35,774 nucleotides of DNA, taken from contig JWZX01002598.1 of NCBI GenBank assembly GCA_001275005.1, forward strand, positions 1-35,774. The letters run 5' to 3'. A program made the translations under genes and the position numbers. A model generated the notes under the pieces. The model was given only the letters and a program-made list of their open reading frames with translations, did no database searches and was not told the DNA's origin. Positions 27,510 through 35,764 of the stretch are shown one piece after another. This DNA comes from Chrysochromulina tobinii. Lineage: Eukaryota; Haptophyta; Prymnesiales; Chrysochromulinaceae. How positions within the stretch are numbered: the first letter of the stretch is position 1; every line of letters starts with the position of its first letter.

Positions 27510-28067
27510 ATGGGCGCTTCCTGGAAATGTCATGCTCGGGCGAAGAAACTCCGTCATGCGACGAGCTTTGTCGAGCAGCTCCACGGCCGCCAACGCGCTT
27601 CTGTCCGAGATCGCACGCGTGGGTACGCATCATGGCCGACGCGCGCTGCCCGCATTGGTCTGACGCGCCGCGGGCTGCAAGATGTGGGGGAAGCGACGGC
27701 CATTGAGTTTTCATCACCTGTTGGGCATCGCGAATGCTCTGTGGACGCCGTGCTCTTCGGAATCGACTGGGAGGCGATGAAGATCAGCGACGGTGATGAG
27801 CTTTACCACACGACATGGGCCAACATTGCAGGACGCAAGCGGGTCTATTGGCCTGTCTCCGGCACGGTGGCAAGCGTCAACGAGGCACTTCCCGTGCGAG
27901 ACATTGAGGAGAAAGATTGGCTTGTTGAGCTGATCCTTGACGGTGATCTGCAGTCGTCCTCGCTCCTAACCGAATCTGAGTACCTCAAGGTAGTTCAAGA
28001 GCAGGGTCCGGGGCTTTTCGGCGACGAGGACGATGCAGCTCGTCTGGGTTACACCTCGTACGGGTGA
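27510..28067 (+). CDS. Glycine cleavage H (GcvH)-like lipoyl-domain protein, frame disturbed near its N-terminus
   Basis: The downstream part reads as a GcvH-like domain: ARIGLTRRGLQDVGEATAIEF (GcvH: GIT..A...LGD...VE), FGIDWEAMKISDGDELYH and PVSGTVASVNEAL (GcvH: PVSG.V..VNEAL), ending EKDWLVELIL. In GcvH a lipoyl-lysine carries the aminomethyl group. Lys in EAMKIS is the best positional match, but an extra segment (YHTTWANIAGRKRVYW) lies before PVSG, so the assignment is unsure. The segment expected just upstream, HEWVRV, appears in a different frame: 27614-27634 reads HAWVRIM. Skipping one base near 27644 (MADA|AARIGLT) joins them. A third frame from ATG 27532 gives a presequence-like MLGRRNSVMRRALSSSSTAA. 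So the gene is probably a mitochondrial GcvH relative with one or two indels, or it has an unrecognised small intron. Confidence 0.5.
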   Translation: MGASWKCHARAKKLRHATSFVEQLHGRQRASVRDRTRGYASWPTRAARIGLTRRGLQDVGEATAIEFSSPVGHRECSVDAVLFGIDWEAMKISDGDELYHTTWANIAGRKRVYWPVSGTVASVNEALPVRDIEEKDWLVELILDGDLQSSSLLTESEYLKVVQEQGPGLFGDEDDAARLGYTSYG

Positions 28068-28478
28068 TGGTCTCGAGATTCTATTGAGAGAAAGGCGCGG
28101 AGCGAGCGCGACCGTTGCGCCCCAGAGTCTCGCCCCAGAGTCTTAATCGTCAGAGCGATGGAACTTAGAGAACCGACAACAACAACGGAAAGTGGCAAGT
28201 ATCACACCACATACCACATACCAACTTGATAGTTAGTCACATCTCCGCGCCGCGCGCGTACCCAAAAAATCGGTAGAACTGTCTCTCGCCTCTCTCCGCG
28301 GCGTCGATGGTCGGCGCGGTCAGTGTCGATATACACGTACATCCGTCTCTGGAACTCTCCGAGTCTCGATCTGCACACACGTGGCTCGAGACTCACCGCA
28401 ACGCACGCAAACCGCCTGTTCGCTGTCGAAGACAAAACTGAGCTCTGAGGCCGTCACGTGTGACACGCTCGCTTCGAA
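28068..28478. other. Convergent intergenic region, nothing recognised
   Basis: 411 bp between the 3' ends of the GcvH-like gene and the giant membrane-protein gene. It contains an ACCACATACCACATACCA tandem at about 28204-28221. No gene supported. Confidence 0.45.
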
Positions 28479-31400
28479 TCACGCCTCGAGCAGCTGAGAG
28501 TAGGGCACCTCGGGCGAGGCCGACGGCTTGGAGTAGCTGCCCCAGTAGGTGCCGTCCGAGCGCCGGCCGCACAACCCGAGCGTAAGCACCACGAGCGTGC
28601 AGTACACGGCCTCAACGGCCCACATGCAGAGCGAGCCGATCGGTCCACGGCCTGGTGTGAAGGCAAACCAATCGGGCTCTGGTAGGTAGGCGGGCGCCTG
28701 GAGCGAGTCGCCGACGCTGCGCTGGCTGATCGCCTCACGGCCCACTTCCTTAACAGCCGCACCGACGCCGATGACGCCGTAGGCGTCGTCGCTCAGGGCA
28801 GGGAAAGCGCCGAGGGCGAAGGTGAGGTACTTGGCTGCGAGTGCGAAGCTGAGGAGTGCGACTGCATGCGTCTCCACGTCATCTCCCCACGGAAGCGGGT
28901 GAGGCATGTACTCCATCGTGGCCGGCAGGCAGGGCACGAGGACCATCGCGGCGCAGATGGCTGATGAGAAGATCATCTCCGTGCGCCGCTGCGCCGACGT
29001 TTGCTGCTGCAGCACGGTAGGCGCGATCAGCGGCAGCACCGCGCGTAGAAACGTCTCAAGAAACCGCCGTCGCTCGCAGATGACGGCGCACGCGGCGCGC
29101 AAGCCGCCGTTGCAGAGTACGCGCAGCCACTGCCAGCCGAAGGCGGCGAGCACAGCGGAGATTGCCACCAAGTCGAGCAAGCGGCCGAGCGCCGAGCCGA
29201 GCACGAGCAACGCGAGCGCGCGCAGGGTGGCATCCGCCGTGAAGTAGACGGCCATGAGGGCGTTCACTTGGGCGGAGCGTACGTACTCGTCGCGCACTCG
29301 GAGGCCGGCTGAGGTGGCCTCGCTTGTGGTGAGGTCGGTCAGGCTGAGCACAAGCGTCGCGAAGGAGACGAGCGCCGAAACCAACACGATCGGCTGCTCG
29401 TGCCGCACCTTAAGGTACTCGTTGTCATCGCAGTAGATGAGGACCAGGACCACCATCGGGCCGCACTGGAGGATGGACGTGGTCGCCGCGAGCAACCCAT
29501 ATTTGGGCGACTCACGCTTCTGCGACAGGGCCGAGCGGAAGGCCTCGACGGGCACGGCGAGTCCGACGCTATTGACCGTGCTTTCGGCGAGGGCCACAAC
29601 CAAGCTTGGATTTGGTCTGTCTTGAGGACTTAGATTTGGCTGCATCTGGACTGTCTTGAGGACCCTCGGCGGTGAAGCGCCTCTGGGGCCGTGCAGCGCC
29701 ACTGGGGCGACGGCTGGGGTCGACGGCAGTTTGGGGAGACGGGCCTTGGCTGAGGCATGCTGCACGGGCCTCGCGCCCGCAAGTCTCGCCTCCTCGCTCG
29801 CCAGCTGGTGCACGGAGAGCGCGCCCACCTCGGCGGCTGTGAACCAGTCAGGGTCCGATCCATAGCAGATGAGCTTGCGCCACGGCGTCTCGCCGTTGAG
29901 GTCGGTGTATTGGCCAGCGCGCCAGCCGCCGTCGCCTTGCAAATGCCACGAGAGCCGCTGCGGGTCGCGCGGGTTCATCGAATCCGCGCGGTACTGCTGC
30001 AGCTCGCTATTCGGCGCAAAGCCAAACGAGTAACCGTCAGTGCGGTACCACCAGACGCCGTTGTGCTCGTGCGGCTCGTTGTGAGGCGTGCGACGAAGCA
30101 CGTCGTCGCGCTTACCGAAGGCGCCAAGGGCGACCGCGTTCGCGCCAGCCTCCCGCGCGCCGACGAAGACCCACTCGGCGTGCGACGGGATCGTGTCGAG
30201 GTGGTACGCGGTCGTCGCATGGCTGTAGGGCACCTCGTAGTGCTTCGTCATCAACGCCAGGTCGTTGGTCGTGACCGCGTTCAGCCAGATCGAGCCGAGG
30301 CCCACGAGCGAGCCGTTGCTCACCGAGGGAATCAGAGGCGAGAAGGGCGCGTTGGGCGGCGGCGGGAGCGAGCGGTCGATCTTCTCGTGCTGCAGGCTGG
30401 CCGCACACGCGAGATACCCATGGGACAGGTTAGGCGTGCTGACGGCGGCCGCGGCAGCAGAGCTCGGATGTTGATACGTGCTGCTCGTAGCCGCCTCGGC
30501 GGGCGTAGTGGGCGCACGCGACGACTGCAGCCGCTCAGCGAGATAGGAGCGAGCGGAGGCGATCGAGGTGCGGCGCTTTGAGGGCGGCGGCGAGGAAGAG
30601 CCGTCCACTGGGGGCGAAGGCGGCGGCGAGGGCGGAGCTTGGCGAGATGCCGGGCGGTTTGAGCGTTGAATCCCGCCCGCGCCGATGCGCGTGGCGGGGG
30701 GGCTCGATGAGAGCCAACGGCTCTCGTCGCCGGGCGCCAAAGAGTACTCCTCGGCGCCGTAGCGTGAGGTGTAGTAGAGCATCTTGGTCCACGCACCAAC
30801 GCCCAGAGCGGTGCCCACACGGTAGCCTCCGAGCCCATGTAGACCCCAGCTCAGGCGTGCTGGGTCCGACTCGTTGGACGCATCCACCAGGTAGCCACGC
30901 TTGCCCACGTCTGGAGAGGCCGCGAAGCCAAAGGAGGCGTCGTCAGTGCGGTACCACCAGACGCCGTTGTGCTCGTGTGCGACGTGCTTCTCTGTCCGCG
31001 GATCGAGATGCGTCCGACGCACCACCTCCTCGCGCCGACCAAAGGCTCCGACAGCGATCGTGGAGGATCCTTGGCGGTACGCGCCGACGAAGACCCACTT
31101 GGCGTCCGCCGGGATCGAGTCGAGCTCGTCGCCGCTCGTCGCATGGCTATACGGCTCGTCGTAGTATGTGGTCATGCCAGACAGATCCTCGAGCGCGAGC
31201 GCGTTCACGAGCACGCCCTGCTGGAGTGGGAATTTCATCAGCAGCTGCCCATCGGGCCCCTCGATGCGATACGGATGCTCCTCGCGCTCCTCGTCGAACA
31301 GCGAGGGCGGGCTCGGTGGCGGGCTTGGCGGCGGCGAGGGCTCGGGGGCGGGGCGGGGGCCAAAGGCGACGGTGGAGCGTTCCTTCTGCGTGAACGTCTG

Positions 31401-32231
31401 ATCGACAAGCTCGACAACCGTGCCCTTTTTGCTGAGCTTGGCCAAGCGAACAGTGTCACCCACCTCGGGCCGCAGCACGGGCGTCTGCCTGTCGTACGCG
31501 GTGTACATACGGGTGGCTAGGGCCGCCACCACGAGCACAAAGACCGCGGCGGTCGCAAAGGCCACCTGGCTTGCGAGCACGAAGCTCCAGATCATCAGTA
31601 CGCTGGTTGTGAGAGCGGCGAGATGCACCAGGCCTCCCATGAGCAGTTTCAAGCGCCACAGCACACCGCCGCCGCCGCCGCCGCCGCCGCTCTCTAACGA
31701 GTCCGCAAACCCGCTCATCTCCGGCGAGCTCGGGCGGGCGTTGGCGCCGAAACGGAAGCGCGCCATCAGGTCGTCGACGAGCTTGCCCAGCAGCGCGAGC
31801 ACCACGACCACGCCGATGCCATACGCGACCCCGAATGTCGCACCGAGACGTAAACTGACCGCCGGCGCCGCGGTGCACACACATGGCGATTGGAAAGGCA
31901 TGCCCACCGCATCGATGCTCTGCCCGTCGTAGCAGTCCCACGAGCCTAGCTCGGGCAGGTACAGGTACATGGCGCCTTCGCAGGCCTCGTCGAGGTGGGC
32001 GAGGCTCTCGGTGGGCAGCTGATAGTGCGAGCTGAGCGCGTTGACCACTTTGGCGGAGGCCATCTCCCGCGTTGTGATGTACTCGTCCGCATCGTAAAAG
32101 ATCGGTGGTGCAAGCGCACGCGCGCGCGCGGCGAGCGCGATCGGCAGCCGGAAGAGTTCTGTGTAGCTGCCGCATGCCTCGGCGCAGGACTCGCCCGGCT
32201 TCGTCAGGTGCCAGCAGCGCGCGTCGACCAT
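28479..32231 (-). CDS. Polytopic membrane protein with Cys-rich module and two copies of an unnamed domain; probably the C-terminal half of the kinesin fusion
   Basis: 1250 residues from the Met at 32231. The frame is open further upstream into a Pro-rich stretch (PPNPPPLISLDSELC), so this Met is unlikely to be the true start. Residues 1-125 are a Cys-rich module (ARCWHLTKPGESCAEACGSY ... SPCVC). TM helices follow at about 127-155 and 200-245, then an SH3-like segment (VGDTVRLAKLSKKGTVVELV). Two copies of a domain of about 135 residues lie at 352-485 and 659-790, with shared strings PYSHAT, LD.IP..A.WVFVGA, HEHNGVWWYRTD, SFGFA, RLSW.L.G.GG.R.G and W.K..Y. A Ser/Pro-rich linker joins the copies. 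After about residue 905 there are six or more hydrophobic helices and a short tail. Its location is a membrane compartment; function unknown. I infer that it is continuous with the kinesin frame. Confidence 0.72.
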   Translation of the reverse strand: MVDARCWHLTKPGESCAEACGSYTELFRLPIALAARARALAPPIFYDADEYITTREMASAKVVNALSSHYQLPTESLAHLDEACEGAMYLYLPELGSWDCYDGQSIDAVGMPFQSPCVCTAAPAVSLRLGATFGVAYGIGVVVVLALLGKLVDDLMARFRFGANARPSSPEMSGFADSLESGGGGGGGGVLWRLKLLMGGLVHLAALTTSVLMIWSFVLASQVAFATAAVFVLVVAALATRMYTAYDRQTPVLRPEVGDTVRLAKLSKKGTVVELVDQTFTQKERSTVAFGPRPAPEPSPPPSPPPSPPSLFDEEREEHPYRIEGPDGQLLMKFPLQQGVLVNALALEDLSGMTTYYDEPYSHATSGDELDSIPADAKWVFVGAYRQGSSTIAVGAFGRREEVVRRTHLDPRTEKHVAHEHNGVWWYRTDDASFGFAASPDVGKRGYLVDASNESDPARLSWGLHGLGGYRVGTALGVGAWTKMLYYTSRYGAEEYSLAPGDESRWLSSSPPATRIGAGGIQRSNRPASRQAPPSPPPSPPVDGSSSPPPSKRRTSIASARSYLAERLQSSRAPTTPAEAATSSTYQHPSSAAAAAVSTPNLSHGYLACAASLQHEKIDRSLPPPPNAPFSPLIPSVSNGSLVGLGSIWLNAVTTNDLALMTKHYEVPYSHATTAYHLDTIPSHAEWVFVGAREAGANAVALGAFGKRDDVLRRTPHNEPHEHNGVWWYRTDGYSFGFAPNSELQQYRADSMNPRDPQRLSWHLQGDGGWRAGQYTDLNGETPWRKLICYGSDPDWFTAAEVGALSVHQLASEEARLAGARPVQHASAKARLPKLPSTPAVAPVALHGPRGASPPRVLKTVQMQPNLSPQDRPNPSLVVALAESTVNSVGLAVPVEAFRSALSQKRESPKYGLLAATTSILQCGPMVVLVLIYCDDNEYLKVRHEQPIVLVSALVSFATLVLSLTDLTTSEATSAGLRVRDEYVRSAQVNALMAVYFTADATLRALALLVLGSALGRLLDLVAISAVLAAFGWQWLRVLCNGGLRAACAVICERRRFLETFLRAVLPLIAPTVLQQQTSAQRRTEMIFSSAICAAMVLVPCLPATMEYMPHPLPWGDDVETHAVALLSFALAAKYLTFALGAFPALSDDAYGVIGVGAAVKEVGREAISQRSVGDSLQAPAYLPEPDWFAFTPGRGPIGSLCMWAVEAVYCTLVVLTLGLCGRRSDGTYWGSYSKPSASPEVPYSQLLEA
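29850..30255 (-). repeat. Second copy of the WVFVGA/HNGVWWYRTD domain (protein-level repeat)
   Basis: Encodes KHYEVPYSHATTAYHLDTIP through the W.KLICY end. Its partner copy lies at 30775-31180. Identity is clear at motif positions but the DNA is diverged, so the duplication is old. Confidence 0.8.
30775..31180 (-). repeat. First copy of the WVFVGA/HNGVWWYRTD domain (protein-level repeat)
   Basis: Encodes YYDEPYSHATSGDELDSIP through W.KMLYYTS. It is separated from the second copy by a Ser/Ala/Pro-rich linker of about 170 residues. Confidence 0.8.
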
Positions 32232-32250
32232 CTCGCCTTGCAGGCAGAGT

Positions 32251-35200
32251 TCAGAGTCCAGTGAGATGAGCGGTGGCGGGTTGGGGGGTTTCGGGCTTGG
32301 AGGTGGCGCGGGCGGCGCGGGGGGGCGGCAGTGGCGGGAAGGTATAACCTCCGAGGGGCATTTCGAGGTACGGCAGCCAGGGCGCCGGTAGCACGCCCGC
32401 GACGGCGCTGGGCACTGTGCCCGGCATGCTCCAGAGCGCGACGCGTAGCCCGATCAGTCCGCCGCAGAGGAGCATCACGATCCACACGAGTGGAGACTGC
32501 AGAAATGGCCGCACAGCATTCCCCACAGCCTGCACCGCGCCGATCATGCGCCTCCATGCCCGGTACAAGGGACTGGCCTCGCGCGCGGCCTTTTCGGCCT
32601 TAGCACGCTTCTTGAGCGTTGCTGCGCTCGGACCATCCACAACGGCCTCCTTGTGCGCCTGCTCCGCTTGGGCCTCGAGGCATCTGCGCACCACGTGCGC
32701 GATGATGAGGAGCGCCATCAGCCCGAGCGCAAAGAGGAGCTGGTATGGCGGCAGCGCGGCGGTCAACAGCGGAATGAGCTCGGGCGGCGAAGGCGGCGCC
32801 GGGAGGCATTTGCACGGGCTGCGCGCGTGCAGCCCCGCAGGCGGGGGATCCGTGGGCTTCAGGTTGGCAAAGCAGTGCCAGAGCGATGGCGCCGTCGGAC
32901 CCGTCTTGTAGAGCAGCGTGAGTCCAGCACACGTGGAGGCTTCATCGACGGCCACATGCTCATACGAGGCGCTGTCCCACCCAGAAAGGGGAAGCATGCC
33001 CGCAAGGGTCAGCTCGTTCAGGCATGCGACTACCGCAGGCCGACCGCTGCCAACGGACGTCGCCTCTTCGTCGAACCCGCCCATGGACGCACACGCGGCC
33101 GTGCAAGACTCATCCTCCTTGGCAAGTAGCCAGCACTCGTCGCCCACGGCAGCGCCACCGCCGGGGCACGGGTGGGCCTCCCGCCACTCGGCGCACTGTG
33201 CGGCCCAGGTAAAGGCGGGCGGCGGCGGCGGTGGGCGCGGGTGGATTCTCGCATCGTAGTAGCCGTACATCGCAAGCGTCTGCCAGACGAGGAAGACTCC
33301 CGCCGCGACCAGGACCGGATGCCGCTGGGCGGAGCTGAAGAAGTCGCCAGACAGGCGCTCCGCCATCTCGGCCAGCTGCACCAGTATACGCGCCGTGCCG
33401 AGCACACAGGTCTCCACCCCACGGGACACGCCCATGGCGCAGGCCTCGAGGGCGACCGAGATCGCGGCGCGCGCCGCGCCGGGCGCACTCGCGCACGCGC
33501 GCGCACCCGCGAGGACGGCGCCGTACAGCGCGACGCACGTCGCGGTGGGCCCTTCGACGACCAGCCACCAGAGGGCAGTGCCGAGGCCCTTGAGGAGCCC
33601 ATAGAGCAGCTGGAAGGGGAGGATGAGGATGCTCAGGATCATCCAGCGCGTGTACAGCAGCAGCCAGCACATCCATCTCCCGCAGCCCTCGAAACAATCG
33701 CAAAGGCTAGTGCGCAGCACTGCGGCCTGCGTCGTCACCGGCTCGGTGAAAGTGGCAACTGTCTCGGTGGCATCGCTGAAGACCTGGGTGACGGCGACGG
33801 CGAGCGTCTCAGGAGGAGGCTTCAGTTCCGGAGGCTCCTCGAACGTGTACGCGTTCGCGGCGGCGCGGTTGGCGATCTGCTTGGCGCGCGCGGCGTATTG
33901 GAGCGTTTGGAGCGTCTCGGCGTAATTGGAGGCCGTGGGGGCGATGGTGGCGAGCATGGCGGTGTTGGCGTTGCCCCCGAGGGACTGCTCGAGGATCTGG
34001 GTCAGCTTGGAGGCACGATAAGGGACCACCTGCGCCTTGGAGGCTCTGGGGTCCGTCAGGGCATTGATGACGTTACCCAGTGCCGAGAGGCTCTGGTTGA
34101 TGGCAATGGCCTCCTGCAGAGTCTCATCCTGCGCGCCGCTCTTCTTGGCGCGCTCGGAGCCCGCGAGGTCGACGAGGCACATCTTGGCGAACACGCGCTT
34201 CTTCTGGGACGAGCCCGCGTAAAACTCGATCTCCTGCTCAACCCGGATGATGACGATGGCATGCGAGCGCGAAGACTCCGCGTTCATGAAAGTCGAGGCG
34301 ACGGCACGCTTCTTGTTGCCGCGCTCGATGATCTCTGCGAGGCCGGCGGCATCCTCGATCTGATGCTCGGTCAGGCCCTGCACATATGTCCCCAGCTTCG
34401 GGTCGCGGCGCACCTTGAGGTCCACTCCGCTCGCGTCGTCCACGAGCAGGTCGTGCACGATCTCGCGGTAGATCTGGAGGTACGAGGCGCACACACGCAC
34501 CGAGCGCCCATCCTCGAGCAAATCCACCTTGTCGAAGACGGCGTCGGCAACGCGAGGGATCACGCCGGGATCGTCGGGTGTACCCATCATCGAGTGAGTC
34601 TTGCCGCTGCCCGTCTGCCCGTAGGCGAGGATCGTCGCGTTATATCCGTCGAAGATGCCGTCGACGAGCGGCGCTGCGAGCTCTTCGTACAGAGCCTCAC
34701 TCGAGCTCAGGTGATTGAACAGGTGATCGTAAGCAAAGATGCTCTTCTGAGGCGATGACGTGTCTCCGTCGCACAGCGGCTGCTGCAGGCAGATGAGCGA
34801 CGGCTGACTCGGGTCGAGCAGCACCACATTCTGCTCGCGTGCCTTGCGCTCGGAGCGCGACATCGGGCGGCAGCGCACGCCCACGCGCACGTTGGTCTCA
34901 CGAGCCGTCGCTCGCGCCGTGCGCGCGGTGCGAGGCGCCGGCGCGCGTTCAGTCTCCGGCGGCACCGCTTCCTCCTCCTCGGGGCGTGGGCTGAGCGTTG
35001 GCTGCGGCCGCGCCTGGCGCTGCACCGAGGGCGACGCGCGTGACGGCATAGGCGAGGCTACACCAGCACAGGCGCCGGCGACCATGTCGGCGATGCCGTC
35101 CGCCTCTACTGGCTCGCCACCTGCTGGCAACATGAGCTCGGCCGCCGCCACCACGATGAACTGGTTGCTGCCATCCTGCAGACGGACGCCCCACCGGCCG

Positions 35201-35538
35201 GTCGCGGGGTCCTCCCGTTCGACAATAACGGCTTTGCCAGCCAACTCCTGCCGCGCACCCTGGACACGGAGGATCATGCGCCGTCCGGGGTGGGGGCGAC
35301 CGGCCGCCGTCGAGCTGACAAAGGTCATGCCCTCCTTTGCGGTGCCGGCGCCAGAACCAAGCCCGCCGCGGTGAGTCTTTGCCCTCCGCTGGCGGCCCGG
35401 CGATTTGTTGTTGATTGCACTCTGTGGCTCTCGCGAGGACATGCACGTGGACATTGGCTGCGGAACCAGGCACGCCACTTGCTCGCGGACCGCGGCCCGA
35501 AAGTTGGCCCAAACGAAAGTGAAGTTCCGCGGAACCAT
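32251..35538 (-). CDS. Kinesin motor fused to membrane-spanning and Cys-rich segments (N-terminal half)
   Basis: 1095 residues from ATG 35538. Residues about 85-140 form an SH3/KOW-like unit (GKAVIVEREDPATGRWGVRLQDG). The kinesin motor spans about 215-560: VRVGVRCRP, P-loop GQTGSGKT (about 305), switch I NAESSRSHAIV, switch II VDLAGSE (about 452) and YRASKLTQILEQSLGGN. All ATPase and microtubule-binding signatures are intact, in an N-kinesin position. No coiled coil follows. Instead there are hydrophobic helices at about 616-650 (WMCWLLLYTRWMILSILILP), 736-760, 923-952 and 1016-1036. Between helices two and three lies a Cys-rich module after a Pro tract (DECWLLAKEDESCTAACASM), similar to the one in the next frame. 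The frame ends at 32251 in aberrant sequence just after a G7 run at 32319-32325 (+ strand). Motor assignment is certain; the fusion is inferred from a continuous reading frame without a stop. Confidence 0.85.
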   Translation of the reverse strand: MVPRNFTFVWANFRAAVREQVACLVPQPMSTCMSSREPQSAINNKSPGRQRRAKTHRGGLGSGAGTAKEGMTFVSSTAAGRPHPGRRMILRVQGARQELAGKAVIVEREDPATGRWGVRLQDGSNQFIVVAAAELMLPAGGEPVEADGIADMVAGACAGVASPMPSRASPSVQRQARPQPTLSPRPEEEEAVPPETERAPAPRTARTARATARETNVRVGVRCRPMSRSERKAREQNVVLLDPSQPSLICLQQPLCDGDTSSPQKSIFAYDHLFNHLSSSEALYEELAAPLVDGIFDGYNATILAYGQTGSGKTHSMMGTPDDPGVIPRVADAVFDKVDLLEDGRSVRVCASYLQIYREIVHDLLVDDASGVDLKVRRDPKLGTYVQGLTEHQIEDAAGLAEIIERGNKKRAVASTFMNAESSRSHAIVIIRVEQEIEFYAGSSQKKRVFAKMCLVDLAGSERAKKSGAQDETLQEAIAINQSLSALGNVINALTDPRASKAQVVPYRASKLTQILEQSLGGNANTAMLATIAPTASNYAETLQTLQYAARAKQIANRAAANAYTFEEPPELKPPPETLAVAVTQVFSDATETVATFTEPVTTQAAVLRTSLCDCFEGCGRWMCWLLLYTRWMILSILILPFQLLYGLLKGLGTALWWLVVEGPTATCVALYGAVLAGARACASAPGAARAAISVALEACAMGVSRGVETCVLGTARILVQLAEMAERLSGDFFSSAQRHPVLVAAGVFLVWQTLAMYGYYDARIHPRPPPPPPAFTWAAQCAEWREAHPCPGGGAAVGDECWLLAKEDESCTAACASMGGFDEEATSVGSGRPAVVACLNELTLAGMLPLSGWDSASYEHVAVDEASTCAGLTLLYKTGPTAPSLWHCFANLKPTDPPPAGLHARSPCKCLPAPPSPPELIPLLTAALPPYQLLFALGLMALLIIAHVVRRCLEAQAEQAHKEAVVDGPSAATLKKRAKAEKAAREASPLYRAWRRMIGAVQAVGNAVRPFLQSPLVWIVMLLCGGLIGLRVALWSMPGTVPSAVAGVLPAPWLPYLEMPLGGYTFPPLPPPRAARATSKPETPQPATAHLTGL
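32319..32325. other. G7 homopolymer at the junction of the two giant-gene frames
   Basis: With six instead of seven bases here the kinesin frame continues as PPLPPP then APPAPPPSPKPPNPPP straight into the second frame. A one-base homopolymer surplus is therefore the simplest cause of the split. Confidence 0.7.
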
Positions 35539-35731
35539 TTAAGAAGTTTTGAAGCCCGGGGGCCGACCCGCTCCACCACAACGCCTTAGAGCTACCCTGG
35601 CCTTGCCTTACATTTCATGGGCCTGTGCGCAGATGTCTGATCTCGGTCATCTGCCAGGTCGCGTCGATAAGGAAGGAGGTACCAACCTATGGGGTGCCGG
35701 GCGAACCAATGAGCGACATTCACGCAAACAA

Positions 35732-35764
35732 CATTCAACATTCAAAAAAAATGAATGTTGAATG
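35732..35764. repeat. 13-bp perfect inverted repeat with A7 loop
   Basis: CATTCAACATTCA (35732-35744) and TGAATGTTGAATG (35752-35764) are exact reverse complements separated by seven A. They can form a stable hairpin or cruciform. It lies at the window edge, 190 bp upstream of the kinesin-fusion start. Confidence 0.92.

Noticed and set aside
27624-27682. A 59-nt intron with GTACGC donor in the GcvH-like gene
   Set aside because: It would remove both HAWVRI and ARIGLT, the parts that match GcvH best; a one-base indel keeps them. RNA could still prove it.
32232-32250. Kinesin and membrane protein as two genes 19 bp apart (bicistronic)
   Set aside because: The second frame has coding-like Pro/Cys sequence before its first Met, and nuclear algal genes are rarely bicistronic; a homopolymer indel explains the gap.
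33172-34758. 528-residue plus-strand frame opposite the kinesin motor
   Set aside because: The antisense strand encodes an intact kinesin motor; this frame is a GC-driven shadow with Arg/Glu/Gly-rich composition.
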